DNA of 64,000 nucleotides from Ruegeria lacuscaerulensis ITI-1157 (GTDB taxonomy: Bacteria; Pseudomonadota; Alphaproteobacteria; Rhodobacterales; Rhodobacteraceae): NCBI GenBank assembly GCA_000161775.1, contig GG704596.1, positions 1,398,422 to 1,462,421 on the forward strand, given 5' to 3'. Both the position numbers and the translations under genes were made by a program. The notes below the pieces were generated by a model that ran no database searches, had not been told where the DNA came from, and saw only the letters and a program-made list of their open reading frames with translations. Positions 36,128-45,263 of the stretch are shown in pieces; the stretch's first letter is position 1, and every line of letters starts with the position of its first letter.

Positions 36128-36793
36128 ATGGCAGACCAGCGCGCCGAATTGTCGTGGACGGACGAAACCATTCCGGTGTCGAACCGGTTCGACGACCCGT
36201 ATTTCAGCCTGCAGAACGGGCTGGAGGAGACCCACCACGTCTTTCTGGCGGGCAATGACCTGCCGGCCCGGTTCGCCCCCGGCTTTCACATCGCCGAGCT
36301 GGGCTTTGGCACCGGTCTGAACATGCTGACGGCCTGGGCCGCGTGGGAGACCTCGGGGCAGAACGGCCCGCTGACCTTCACCAGTTTCGAGGCGTTTCCG
36401 ATGGAGCCATCCGACATGGCGCGCGCGCTGGCGGCTTTTCCCCGGATCGCGCCTTGGGCAGGCCGGTTTCTGGATGCGTGGCAGGGTGGGAGCTGTGACC
36501 TGGGCTCCCTGCACCTGACGGTGATCGAAGGGGATGCCCGCCAGACGCTTCCGGGGTGGACCGGCCGGGCGGATGCGTGGTTTCTCGACGGGTTTTCGCC
36601 GGCCAAGAACCCCGAGTTGTGGCAACCGGACCTGATGCGGCAGGTGGCCGATCACACCGCCCCCGGAGGCACGGCGGCCACCTATACGGCGGCTGGTTTC
36701 GTGCGCCGCGGCCTGCAGGAGGCCGGGTTCGAAGTTGCCCGCGCGCCGGGCTATGGCCGCAAGCGGCACATGACCCGGGCGGTGAAACCATGA
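36128..36793 (+). CDS. mnmD: tRNA 5-methylaminomethyl-2-thiouridine methyltransferase
   Basis: A 221-residue SAM-dependent methyltransferase of the MnmD type. The N-terminal SNRFDDPYFSLQNGLEETHHVF is typical, the SAM motif is IAELGFGTGLNMLTAW, and the catalytic region has DAWFLDGFSPAKNPELW. It should make mnm5s2U from nm5s2U at the wobble position. The stop overlaps the DMT transporter start (ATGA), so the transporter is in the same transcript. Confidence 0.92.
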   Translation: MADQRAELSWTDETIPVSNRFDDPYFSLQNGLEETHHVFLAGNDLPARFAPGFHIAELGFGTGLNMLTAWAAWETSGQNGPLTFTSFEAFPMEPSDMARALAAFPRIAPWAGRFLDAWQGGSCDLGSLHLTVIEGDARQTLPGWTGRADAWFLDGFSPAKNPELWQPDLMRQVADHTAPGGTAATYTAAGFVRRGLQEAGFEVARAPGYGRKRHMTRAVKP

Positions 36794-37659
36794 GCCAGCA
36801 GAACAACGTGAAGGCCGGCATTGCCCTGATGGTCGGCGCGACCATCGTGTTCGCCCTGCAGGACGGGATCTCGCGCCACCTGGCGGGCACCTACAACACC
36901 TACATGGTGGTGATGATCCGATACTGGTTCTTCGCGCTTTTCGTGCTGGCGCTTGCGGCGCGGGCGCCGGGCGGTCTGGCCGCTGCGGCGCGGACCCGTC
37001 AGCCGGGGTTGCAGATCCTGCGCGGCCTGCTGCTGGTGGGCGAGATCTGCGTGGCGGTCTATGGGTTCACCATTCTGGGCCTGATCGAAAGCCAGGCGGT
37101 GTTCATCTGTTATCCGCTTCTGGTGGCCGCGCTCAGCGGCCCGGTTCTGGGCGAGACGGTCGGCTGGCGCCGGTGGGCCGCGATCGGGGTGGGATGCATC
37201 GGCGTACTGATCATCCTTCAGCCGGGGATGGGCGTGTTCAACCCCTGGGCGGTGATCCCGCTGATCTCGGCGTTGATGTTCGCGGTCTACGGGTTGCTGA
37301 CGCGCTATGTCGCCCGTCAGGACAGCACCGCCACCAGCTTTTTCTGGACCGGCGTGGTGGGCGCCGTATTCATGACCGCAATCGGCCTGTGGTTCTGGGA
37401 GCCGATGGTGCCCCGTGATTGGCTGTGGATGGGCCTGCTGTGCGTGACCGGGGTTCTGGGGCACTGGTTGCTGATCAAGTGCTATGAGATGGCCGAGGCC
37501 AGCGCGGTGCAGCCCTTTGCCTATTTCCACCTGATGTGGAGCGCCATCCTGGGGATCACGATCTTCGACGAAACCCTGCGCCCTGCCGTGGTGGCGGGCG
37601 CTGCGTTGGTGGTGGCCGCGGGGCTGTTCACCCTATGGCGCGAACGCCGCCAGGGTTGA
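36790..37659 (+). CDS. DMT-family (EamA) transporter
   Basis: A 289-residue ten-helix permease with two EamA repeats. It begins KAGIALMVGATIVFALQDGISRHLAG, and the second half has LKWMS-like helices ending in a basic tail LWRERRQG. Substrate unknown. It overlaps mnmD by four bases, and its 3' end overlaps the convergent transglycosylase gene by 27 bases. Confidence 0.88.
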   Translation: MSQQNNVKAGIALMVGATIVFALQDGISRHLAGTYNTYMVVMIRYWFFALFVLALAARAPGGLAAAARTRQPGLQILRGLLLVGEICVAVYGFTILGLIESQAVFICYPLLVAALSGPVLGETVGWRRWAAIGVGCIGVLIILQPGMGVFNPWAVIPLISALMFAVYGLLTRYVARQDSTATSFFWTGVVGAVFMTAIGLWFWEPMVPRDWLWMGLLCVTGVLGHWLLIKCYEMAEASAVQPFAYFHLMWSAILGITIFDETLRPAVVAGAALVVAAGLFTLWRERRQG

Positions 37660-39606
37660 TCCGGTCAGTTCCCGCGAGAACGGGATCGGCAGCGCCGGCT
37701 TGCCCAGCCGCGCACGATAGACGGGCAGGCTTTCCGTCACCCGCATCACATAGTTGCGGGTCTCGGAAAACGGAATGGTCTCGATCCAGTCGACCATGTC
37801 CACCTCGCCGCGCAGCGGATTGCCATAGCGCTCCATCCACGAGATCGGCCGGTTCGGCCCGGCATTGTAGCCGGCCGCCATCATCACGACGTTTCCGTCG
37901 AAATCGGCCGCCAGTTTGGCAAGGTAGTTGGCCCCCAGCTTGGCGTTGTACTGCCAGTCTGCGGTCAGCCGAGGGGTCTTGTGCCCGCCCAGGATGCCCA
38001 GTTCCTGCGCCACCAGTTTCGCCGTGGCGGGCATCACCTGCATCAGGCCCCGTGCACCCGCGCCGCTGACCACCACAGGGTCGAACTCGCTTTCGCGGCG
38101 GGCGATGGCCAGAACCATCTCTTCGGCCATCGGCAGGCGCATGTCGGCCACGGGGTGCATCGGGTAATAGGCCGCAGGCAGAACGACCCCTTCGGTCGCC
38201 GCGCGCTTGGCGATCATCACGGCCAGGTGCGGCTCGTTCAACTCGATCGCCAGGTCGCCCAACTGGCTGGCCTGTACCGGGTCCAGCCCCTCGACCAGAT
38301 GGGTCAGGAACCGTTCGGCAAGGTCGCGTTCGCCCGCGCGCAGCAGCAGCAACCCGGCCTGCAGAACGCTGGAATTGGCGAAATCGGCCTGTTTCCAATG
38401 CGGCGCCCGGCGCGGGTTGGCCAGATCGTCGTCGAACGGGCGGCCGATCTGTTCGGCCGCCAGCAGCCCGTAGAACGATGTCTGATAGTCAGCGCCCAGG
38501 GCAAAGGCTTCATAGGCTTTCTCGGCGTTGCCCTGCGCGGCATAGGCTCGGCCCAGCCAATACCCGCCCCGGCCCATCGAGATCGGCGATTGAACCGCGC
38601 CGAGGAAATTCCGGAAATGCCGCACCGCCGTGTCGGGATCGTTCAGCCTGCGCAGGGCCAGGAACCCCGACAGCCACTCAAGATCGGCATAGCCATCGCC
38701 CATCTCGGGGGTCATGTGGTGGTTGGCGGCGATGGCATAGGCACGGTTCGCGTCGCCCTGACGCATTTCCAGCCGTGCCAGCCTGCGCCGCCCTTCGGCC
38801 CATTTGTCGGGCTCGCCCAGGGCCTCGGGGCTGGTCGAGCGGGCCAGCATCAGGTCGATCGCGCTGTCGTCCAGTTCCTTGCGGTCACGCCACACGAACC
38901 GGTCGAAGGCCAGCCCCGGATCATCGGCCAGCGCCTTGGGCACTGCGGTGATCTTGGCATCCACGCCGGGCGCGCGCTTTTGCAGGGCGATACGGGCCTC
39001 GGCCAGTTTGCGATAGTCGCTGTCCACCAGCGGCAGCATCTGAGCCGCGCTGATCAGGTGCCCGTCCCACAGCATCCGGTCCAGCCGGGCCTGATGGTGC
39101 GGTTTCAGCAGTTTGCCGAAGTTTTCAACGTAGTCCTTTTGCAGGCCCTCTCCCATCGGCATGGTACGCCACGCGGTCACGATATCGGCCTGCGCGTCGC
39201 CGTCCCGTCCCTTTGCCATCAACGCGATGGCATGGTTCAGGGCGCCTTCGGCCGTTTGCGGAGGGGTGTCCCGGTAGAATTTCAGAACCCTGTCGGGGTC
39301 GGCGCCGGTGAAGGTCGGCTCGCTTTTGCGGCGCAGCCAGGCCAGTCCGGGCCAGTCGGGCCGCCGGTCAAGAAACACCAGAACGTCGCCCGAACTGCCA
39401 AACCCCTGCCGCAGCCAGTGCCAGACGATGATGTCGCGCGAAACCGAACCACGCGCGCCTGCGACGCGCAGGGCTTCGTTCCAATCTCCCTTGCGCATTT
39501 CCGCCAGTCCGGCCCGCAGATCGGCAACGCTGTCGGCACGCGCGTTTCCGATCTGCATCGTCATCGCCAGAATCGTCATGGCGATCAACGCCAGAATCCG
39601 TGTCAT
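37633..39606 (-). CDS. Soluble lytic murein transglycosylase (Slt70-like)
   Basis: A 657-residue periplasmic protein with a helical superhelix (about residues 30-470) and a C-terminal lysozyme-like domain. The catalytic glutamate is in AIARRESEFDPVVVSGAGARGLMQV. It cleaves peptidoglycan strands to anhydromuropeptides. I prefer the ATG at 39606, which begins the signal peptide MTRILALIAMTILAM and ends in NARA before DS. Longer starts at 39615 and 39642 are possible, the last having a weak AAGG upstream. Confidence 0.9.
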   Translation of the reverse strand: MTRILALIAMTILAMTMQIGNARADSVADLRAGLAEMRKGDWNEALRVAGARGSVSRDIIVWHWLRQGFGSSGDVLVFLDRRPDWPGLAWLRRKSEPTFTGADPDRVLKFYRDTPPQTAEGALNHAIALMAKGRDGDAQADIVTAWRTMPMGEGLQKDYVENFGKLLKPHHQARLDRMLWDGHLISAAQMLPLVDSDYRKLAEARIALQKRAPGVDAKITAVPKALADDPGLAFDRFVWRDRKELDDSAIDLMLARSTSPEALGEPDKWAEGRRRLARLEMRQGDANRAYAIAANHHMTPEMGDGYADLEWLSGFLALRRLNDPDTAVRHFRNFLGAVQSPISMGRGGYWLGRAYAAQGNAEKAYEAFALGADYQTSFYGLLAAEQIGRPFDDDLANPRRAPHWKQADFANSSVLQAGLLLLRAGERDLAERFLTHLVEGLDPVQASQLGDLAIELNEPHLAVMIAKRAATEGVVLPAAYYPMHPVADMRLPMAEEMVLAIARRESEFDPVVVSGAGARGLMQVMPATAKLVAQELGILGGHKTPRLTADWQYNAKLGANYLAKLAADFDGNVVMMAAGYNAGPNRPISWMERYGNPLRGEVDMVDWIETIPFSETRNYVMRVTESLPVYRARLGKPALPIPFSRELTGSTLAAFAP

Positions 39607-39738
39607 CCCTTGCATTTCCCGACCAACCGTGGATACAGCCATTCAGGATAAACCTTGCGCCGCCGGGATCAACTCCAGAAACTCCGTTTCGGGGGCCAGC
39701 GGCGTGAATACAGACATATGCACCTCAAGGAGCGTTTC

Positions 39739-40611
39739 ATGTTCAAAGGCTCGATGCCCGCACTCGTCACCCCGTTCCGCAACGGCGAGTTGGACCTGGA
39801 TACGCTCAAACGTCTGGTGGAGTGGCAGATTCAGGAAGGCTCGACCGGGCTGGTGCCAGTGGGCACCACGGGCGAGAGCCCGACGCTGAGCCACGAGGAA
39901 CACGAAACCGTGGTGGCCGAGGTGGTCAAGGCCGCCGCGGGGCGCGTGCCGGTAATTGCCGGGGCCGGGTCGAACAACACGGTCGAGGCGATCCGCTTCG
40001 TGCGATTCGCGCAGAAGGTCGGCGCCGATGCCGCCTTGGTCGTGACGCCCTATTACAACAAGCCCACCCAACGGGGGCTGTTGACCCATTTCCGCGCCCT
40101 GCACGACTGCGCCGACATCCCGATCATCATCTACAACATCCCCGGCCGGTCGGTCATCGACATGACCCCGCAGACGATGGGTGAACTGGCCCAGCTGCCG
40201 CGGATCGTCGGGGTCAAGGACGCCACCGGCGATCTGGCCCGGGTCAGCCAGCAGCGCGCCACCTGCGGCACCGATTTCATCCAACTGTCGGGCGAGGACG
40301 CGACGGCGCTGGGCTTCAACGCCCATGGTGGCGTCGGCTGCATCTCGGTCACGGCGAACGTGGCGCCGAAACTGTGTGCCGAGTTCCAGCAGGCGACACT
40401 GGCCGGCGATTACGCCACGGCGCTGGAGTACCAGGACCGCCTGATGCCGCTGCACGAGGCGATCTTCATCGAACCGGGCCTCGTCGGGGCCAAATATGCG
40501 CTCAGCAAGCTGGGCCTGTGCTCGGAAGAGGTGCGCTCGCCGCTGACGACGCTGGAGGACAGTACGAAGCAAGCCATCGACGCGGCGATGCGTCACGCGG
40601 GCCTTCTCTGA
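39739..40611 (+). CDS. dapA: 4-hydroxy-tetrahydrodipicolinate synthase
   Basis: A 290-residue class I aldolase-type enzyme that condenses pyruvate and aspartate semialdehyde in lysine/diaminopimelate synthesis. The Schiff-base lysine is K160 in [10 protein letters not shown], with Y132 in IYNIPGRS and the substrate-binding GTTGESPTL near residue 45. AAGGAG sits eight bases upstream of the ATG. It converges on soeC, from which it is separated by 42 bases. Confidence 0.96.
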   Translation: MFKGSMPALVTPFRNGELDLDTLKRLVEWQIQEGSTGLVPVGTTGESPTLSHEEHETVVAEVVKAAAGRVPVIAGAGSNNTVEAIRFVRFAQKVGADAALVVTPYYNKPTQRGLLTHFRALHDCADIPIIIYNIPGRSVIDMTPQTMGELAQLPRIVGVKDATGDLARVSQQRATCGTDFIQLSGEDATALGFNAHGGVGCISVTANVAPKLCAEFQQATLAGDYATALEYQDRLMPLHEAIFIEPGLVGAKYALSKLGLCSEEVRSPLTTLEDSTKQAIDAAMRHAGLL

Positions 40612-40617
40612 TCCGGC

Positions 40618-40634
40618 GCGGGCGGTCTGCCCGC
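40618..40634. terminator. Weak hairpin between convergent dapA and soeC
   Basis: GCGGGC and GCCCGC pair around a GGTCT loop just after the dapA stop and about 20 bases after the soeC stop in the other direction. No T run follows in either direction, so it may only slow transcription. This is a low-confidence call. Confidence 0.3.
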
Positions 40635-40653
40635 CTGCATCCGGAATCTCTGG

Positions 40654-41526
40654 TCAGCGCTTGCCGTAGTACAGGCCGACCACGTGCTCGGCCTGGGCGA
40701 AGAACAGCCATCGGGAAACGGCCACACCGGCAAGGTGCGACAGCACCGCCAATGCCGCGAATAGGTGGTTGAACGGCAGCACCAGCAGCAGCACGGGCAG
40801 CACGAAGGCCAGGCCAAAGGAAATCACCCGCAGCTTTTCGGCATGTTTGCGTCCGACGACGTGCACGAATTCCCGCAGCAGGTAGTTGGTGCCCGTATGC
40901 GGAGGCTCGAAGGCGCGCACGGTGCCGCGGTCGCCCAGACCGGTGGCCGTGGCGAGCGTGGTGCCGGCGTTCGCGAAGGCCTGATCGCCCTGACGCCAGT
41001 ACAGGATCTGGACCAGGGCCGCGATCAGCAGCAGCGGAATGGCCAGCGTCGTCTGCCCCGCCAAAAGCGCCCCGCCCGCCAGGCTGAAACTGAGAAACAT
41101 GGCCGGGGTCAGCTTCATGTTCCAGCGCGGGATCGTCTTGAGCTGCGTGTAGATCATCGAGGTCGTGAATACGGTCGCCAGCGACAGCAGCGATCCCAGC
41201 AGGCCCAGCCCGGCCCAACGCTGGCCGAGGAAAATCACGCCGATGGCATAAAGCCCCGTGACCATCAGGGCCAGAACCGCGCACCAGCCCTCGCGGCTGA
41301 GCCAGCTGGTTTTCCACTGGGTGAACGCCTTGAGCGCGCGTTCGGGATGGCCGAGGTGAAAGGTCGAGGCCAGAAGCCCGCCCACCGCCAGCGCATAGGC
41401 GACGGCGAAGAACACGAACGCCACCCAGCCGGACACATCCGGCAAGCCCAGGCCCAGGAAAAACATCAGGCCGAAGCCCAGCCCCGACAGGGTTGTGAAC
41501 ACAATAACGGAAGGTGCGGGATGCAT
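40654..41526 (-). CDS. soeC: Sulfite dehydrogenase membrane anchor SoeC
   Basis: A 290-residue DmsC/NrfD-type membrane anchor with about eight helices, starting MHPAPSVIVFTTLSGLGFGLMF. In the Soe complex it links the cytoplasmic molybdenum and iron-sulfur subunits to the quinone pool. It begins one base after the soeB stop, which implies tight coupling. The alternative annotation, DMSO reductase anchor, is less likely given the xsc-pta context. Confidence 0.85.
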   Translation of the reverse strand: MHPAPSVIVFTTLSGLGFGLMFFLGLGLPDVSGWVAFVFFAVAYALAVGGLLASTFHLGHPERALKAFTQWKTSWLSREGWCAVLALMVTGLYAIGVIFLGQRWAGLGLLGSLLSLATVFTTSMIYTQLKTIPRWNMKLTPAMFLSFSLAGGALLAGQTTLAIPLLLIAALVQILYWRQGDQAFANAGTTLATATGLGDRGTVRAFEPPHTGTNYLLREFVHVVGRKHAEKLRVISFGLAFVLPVLLLVLPFNHLFAALAVLSHLAGVAVSRWLFFAQAEHVVGLYYGKR

Positions 41527-41527
41527 G

Positions 41528-42277
41528 TCAGAGCTTCTCCAATGCCTTGTCCAGCCAGCCAAGGAAGCCTTTGGGTTCTTCGGCGACGGGCGCCAGCAGG
41601 GGCGCCAGGATGTCGATCTGGTCCTCGATCGTATCCTTGGGGCGGGGTGGCAGGTATTTGTTGACGGGTTTGGTACCCAATTCGGGCATCAGATCCATGC
41701 CGCCGCGCTCGGCCACCAGTTGGCTGACCGCGCTGTCGGGGTCGCCCAGGTCGCCGAAATGGCGGGCGCCCGCGGGGCAGGTCCGCACGCAGGCGGGGAC
41801 GCGGTCTTCCTCGGGCAGGTTGTCGTTGTAGATGCGATCGACGCATAGGGTGCATTTCTTCATCACGCCCGCCGCGGCATCCAGTTCGCGCGCGCCGTAG
41901 GGACAGGCCCAAGCGCACAGGCCGCAGCCGATGCAGTCGCTTTCATTGACCAGCACGATCCCGTCCTCGACCCGCTTGTAGCTGGCGCCGGTTGGGCAGA
42001 CGGTGACGCAAGGGGCATCCTCGCAATGCAGGCAGGATTTCGGGAAATGGATCAGCTGGGCGGCACCTTCGGCCGGCTGCACCTCGTAGGAGTGCACCCG
42101 GTTCAGGAAGGTGCCCGAGGGGTTGGCGCCATAGGCGTCCTGATCGGACAGGGGAGCGCCGTAGTTCTCGGTGTTCCAGCCCTTGCAGGAGATCACGCAG
42201 GCGTGGCAGCCGACGCAGGTATCCAGGTCGATGACCAGGCCCATCTTTCGTTCGGTGGATTGGGGGAGTTGGGTCAT
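41528..42277 (-). CDS. soeB: Sulfite dehydrogenase iron-sulfur subunit SoeB
   Basis: A 249-residue ferredoxin-like protein with four [4Fe-4S] cysteine clusters: CVGCHACVISC near the start, CLHCEDAPCVTVC, CIGCGLCAWAC, and CTLCVDRI with CVRTC. Each is a complete set. It should carry electrons from SoeA to SoeC. It lies between soeA (112 bases upstream) and soeC, and an intergenic repeat sits in the soeA-soeB gap. Confidence 0.88.
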   Translation of the reverse strand: MTQLPQSTERKMGLVIDLDTCVGCHACVISCKGWNTENYGAPLSDQDAYGANPSGTFLNRVHSYEVQPAEGAAQLIHFPKSCLHCEDAPCVTVCPTGASYKRVEDGIVLVNESDCIGCGLCAWACPYGARELDAAAGVMKKCTLCVDRIYNDNLPEEDRVPACVRTCPAGARHFGDLGDPDSAVSQLVAERGGMDLMPELGTKPVNKYLPPRPKDTIEDQIDILAPLLAPVAEEPKGFLGWLDKALEKL

Positions 42278-42303
42278 GGTGTCTGCTCGTGTTCCGGGCC
42301 GGA

Positions 42304-42380
42304 GGAAGTGAGGGGGCCAGCCCCCTCTTGAGCCTGGCGGCTCAATTCACCCCCGGGATATTTCGGGCCAGATGAAGGAT
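42304..42380. repeat. Intergenic repeat family, copy C within the soe operon
   Basis: The sequence runs GAAGTG, the GGGGGCCAGCCCCC hairpin, GAGCCTGGCGGCTC, then CACCCCCGGGATATTT and GGCCAGATGAAG. It shares its right half with copy B and its left half with copy A, which links the three copies. It fills most of the soeA-soeB spacer and may be a processing or attenuation hairpin between the two cistrons. Confidence 0.75.
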
Positions 42381-42389
42381 GGGGCAGGG

Positions 42390-45209
42390 TCATTTGCCGA
42401 CCTTCCACGCGAGATCCCTGGGGCCGGTGCCGACCGGAGACTTGATTGGCGGGAATTCCGGTTTGCTTTGGGCATCTGCCGGTGCTTCGGCTTTTTCGAT
42501 CTTGACCTTCAGGTCGAACCAGGCGGCCTGTCCCGTGATCGGGTCGGAATTGGCCCAGCGCAGGCCATCGCCCTTGGGGGGCAGCAGTTCGTGGATCAGG
42601 TGGTTGAGCAGGAAGCCCTTGGTTGCCTCGGGCGCGTCGGGCTGCAGGGCCCAGGCGCCCTTGCGTTTGCCGATGGCGTTCCATGTCCAGGCGGTGTTGT
42701 CGTTGAGCGCGGCCATCTCCATGACCGGCACGACGATTTCGCCGTGTGGAGAGGTGACGCGGGCCCAGTCGCCGTCTTTCAGCCCGTGCTCTCGCATCAG
42801 TTTGGTGGGCACGTAGAGCGGGTTGCGCCCATGCAGTTGGCGCAGCCAGGCGTTCTGGCTGCCCCAGCTGTGATACATGGCCATCGGTCGTTGAGTCAGG
42901 GCGTTGACGGTAAAGCCTTCGTTTCCGGTCTGGTCGGTTTCGTACCAGATCGGAAGCGGGTCCATGGTTTCCATTATGCGGCCGCGCAGGTGGTCGGGCG
43001 GCTGGCGGTCGCCGTGGCCTTCGGCCGCCAGCTGGAACTTGCGCATCGGTTCGGAATAGAGCTGAAACAGGTAGGGTTGAGGGCTGTCATAAAGGCCCAT
43101 TCCCACGGCCCAGTCCTGATATGCCGTGTTCCAGGGTTTGTAGAACAGGGCCTCGTCCGGGATGTGTTCCAGGTAGAAGCCACCATTCTCGATGTAGCGG
43201 TCCAGCTGGTTCGGGTTCACCTCGCCGCGCCCGACCTTTGAGCCATCCGCGCCACGGAAGCCGGCCAGCGGGCCGATCCCGGGCTTGCGCTGGTGGTTGA
43301 CCATGTAGTCGGCGTAGTCCGTGTATTTGGCCGAGCCGTCCTGGTTGGTGAAGCCCGGCAGGCCCAGCTTGTTGGCCAGCTGGATCAGCACCGTCTGAAA
43401 TCCGCGCACGTCGCGATCGGGTTCGATCACGGGCCAGCGGATCGCATCTGCGGCGCCGTCGGCCTCGCAGATCGGGCGATCGAGGAGCGAGATACAGTCA
43501 TGCCGCTCCAGATAGGTGGTGTCGGGCAGGATCAGGTCGGCATAGGCCACCATTTCTGAGGAATAGGCGTCGGAATAGATGATCCGCGGGATCACGTAGT
43601 CTCCGTTGTCATCCTTGTCCGTCAGCATCTCGATCACGCCCTTTGTGTTCATGGTCGAGTTCCAGGACATGTTGGCCATGTACATGAACAGCGTGTCGAT
43701 CTTGTAGGGATCGCCCGCGTGAGCGTTCGAGATCACCATGTGCATCAGCCCGTGGCTGGACATCGGGTTTTCCCAGGTAAAGGCCTTGTCGATGCGCGCC
43801 GGGCTGCCATCGGCCTTCAGGGCCAGATCTTCGGGGCCGCGCACGAAACCCAGATGCGGGCCGTCCAGGGGCGAGTTTGGCGTGACCTTGCAATGGGGGG
43901 TCGGATGCGCCTCGACCGGCTTCGGATAGGGCGGCTTGAAGCGGAACCCACCCGGGACTTCGACCGTGCCAAGCAGGATCTGCAGCACGTGCAAAGCGCG
44001 GCAGGTCTGGAATCCGTTGGCATGGGCCGAAACGCCGCGCATCGCGTGCATGGCCACCGGCCGGCCGATCATCTTGCTGTGCTTTTCTCCCCGGAAGTCA
44101 GTCCATTCCTGGTTCAGCTCGAAGGCCTCGTCAAAAGCGACGCGCGCCAGCTCACCTGCGATGGCGCGGATCCGGCTGGCGGGTACGCCGCATTTCTCGG
44201 CCACCGCTTCGGGGGCGTATTCGTCGCTGAGGTATTTTTCCGCCATCAGGTGGAAGACGGGCCGGTGGGTGACGCCATCCTTGTCATAGGTGGCGGTCAG
44301 GTCAGGCCGGACGCCCGGTTTGTCGAAAGCCGTCGGTTGCCCCGTGACCCGGTCGATCACCAGCGGCTTGCCGTCCGCGTCCCGCAGGAACAGGCCCTGT
44401 TCGGGGCCTTCCGCGGCATTCACCAGGACAGCGGCGTTGGTATAGCGGCTGAGGTAATCCAGGTCGATCTTGCCGGCCTTCATCAACACATGGATCAGCG
44501 ACAGGATGAACAGCCCGTCGGTGCCGGGCGTGATGCCGACCCAATCATCGGCCACCGCGTTGTAGCCCGTGCGGATCGGGTTCACCCCGATCACGCGGGC
44601 ACCGCGCGCCTTGATCTTGCCGATGCCCATCTTGATCGGGTTGCTGTCATGGTCCTCGGCCACGCCGAACAGCATGAACAGCTTGGTGCGGTCCCAATCG
44701 GGCTGGCCGAATTCCCAGAACGCGCCGCCCATCGTGTAGATGCCGCCGGCCGCCATGTTGACCGAGCAGAAACCGCCATGAGCCGCATAGTTGCAAGTGC
44801 CGAAATTCTGGGCCCAGAAGCTGGTGAAGGATTGCGACTGGTCGCGGCCGGTGAAAAAGGCCAGTTTCTCGGGGTTGTCCTCGCGCAACGGTTTGAGCCA
44901 GCCGACCGCGATGTCCAACGCTTCGTCCCAGCTGATTTCCTCGAACTCACCCGACCCGCGCGGACCCACCCGCTTGAGCGGGGCGCGCAGGCGTGACGGG
45001 GCGTTGACCTGCATGATGCCCGCGCTGCCCTTGGCGCACAGTACGCCCTTGTTCACCGGGTGGTTGCGGTTGCCTTCGATATAGGCAACCTTGCCATCCT
45101 TAATGTGAACATTGATCCCGCAGCGGCAGGCGCACATGTAGCAGGTCGTGCGACGGATTTCGTCCGAGACCCTGGGTGATGTGTCGAGCTTTGGCTGGTT
45201 CATTGTCAT
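42390..45209 (-). CDS. soeA: Sulfite dehydrogenase molybdenum subunit SoeA
   Basis: A 939-residue molybdopterin oxidoreductase. The N-terminal [4Fe-4S] site is C23, C26, C30 and C58 (TCYMCACRC and GVLCAKG). A cysteine in HGGFCSVNMAAG is the probable Mo ligand. No twin-arginine signal is seen, which fits the cytoplasmic sulfite-oxidising SoeABC enzyme known from Allochromatium and proposed for roseobacters. It should oxidise the sulfite released by Xsc to sulfate. It lies 54 bases after pta. The start may be 45209 or 45203. Confidence 0.87.
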   Translation of the reverse strand: MTMNQPKLDTSPRVSDEIRRTTCYMCACRCGINVHIKDGKVAYIEGNRNHPVNKGVLCAKGSAGIMQVNAPSRLRAPLKRVGPRGSGEFEEISWDEALDIAVGWLKPLREDNPEKLAFFTGRDQSQSFTSFWAQNFGTCNYAAHGGFCSVNMAAGGIYTMGGAFWEFGQPDWDRTKLFMLFGVAEDHDSNPIKMGIGKIKARGARVIGVNPIRTGYNAVADDWVGITPGTDGLFILSLIHVLMKAGKIDLDYLSRYTNAAVLVNAAEGPEQGLFLRDADGKPLVIDRVTGQPTAFDKPGVRPDLTATYDKDGVTHRPVFHLMAEKYLSDEYAPEAVAEKCGVPASRIRAIAGELARVAFDEAFELNQEWTDFRGEKHSKMIGRPVAMHAMRGVSAHANGFQTCRALHVLQILLGTVEVPGGFRFKPPYPKPVEAHPTPHCKVTPNSPLDGPHLGFVRGPEDLALKADGSPARIDKAFTWENPMSSHGLMHMVISNAHAGDPYKIDTLFMYMANMSWNSTMNTKGVIEMLTDKDDNGDYVIPRIIYSDAYSSEMVAYADLILPDTTYLERHDCISLLDRPICEADGAADAIRWPVIEPDRDVRGFQTVLIQLANKLGLPGFTNQDGSAKYTDYADYMVNHQRKPGIGPLAGFRGADGSKVGRGEVNPNQLDRYIENGGFYLEHIPDEALFYKPWNTAYQDWAVGMGLYDSPQPYLFQLYSEPMRKFQLAAEGHGDRQPPDHLRGRIMETMDPLPIWYETDQTGNEGFTVNALTQRPMAMYHSWGSQNAWLRQLHGRNPLYVPTKLMREHGLKDGDWARVTSPHGEIVVPVMEMAALNDNTAWTWNAIGKRKGAWALQPDAPEATKGFLLNHLIHELLPPKGDGLRWANSDPITGQAAWFDLKVKIEKAEAPADAQSKPEFPPIKSPVGTGPRDLAWKVGK

Positions 45210-45263
45210 CCCTGTGGTTCAGCGCCGCCGCCTTGGTTTCGGCCGGTTTTCTTTTTGCCCAAT

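Noticed and set aside
40654-45209. DMSO reductase (DmsABC) annotation
   Set aside because: The subunit types alone would allow it, but there is no Tat signal on the large subunit, and the genes follow xsc and pta. Sulfite oxidation by SoeABC is the simpler reading.
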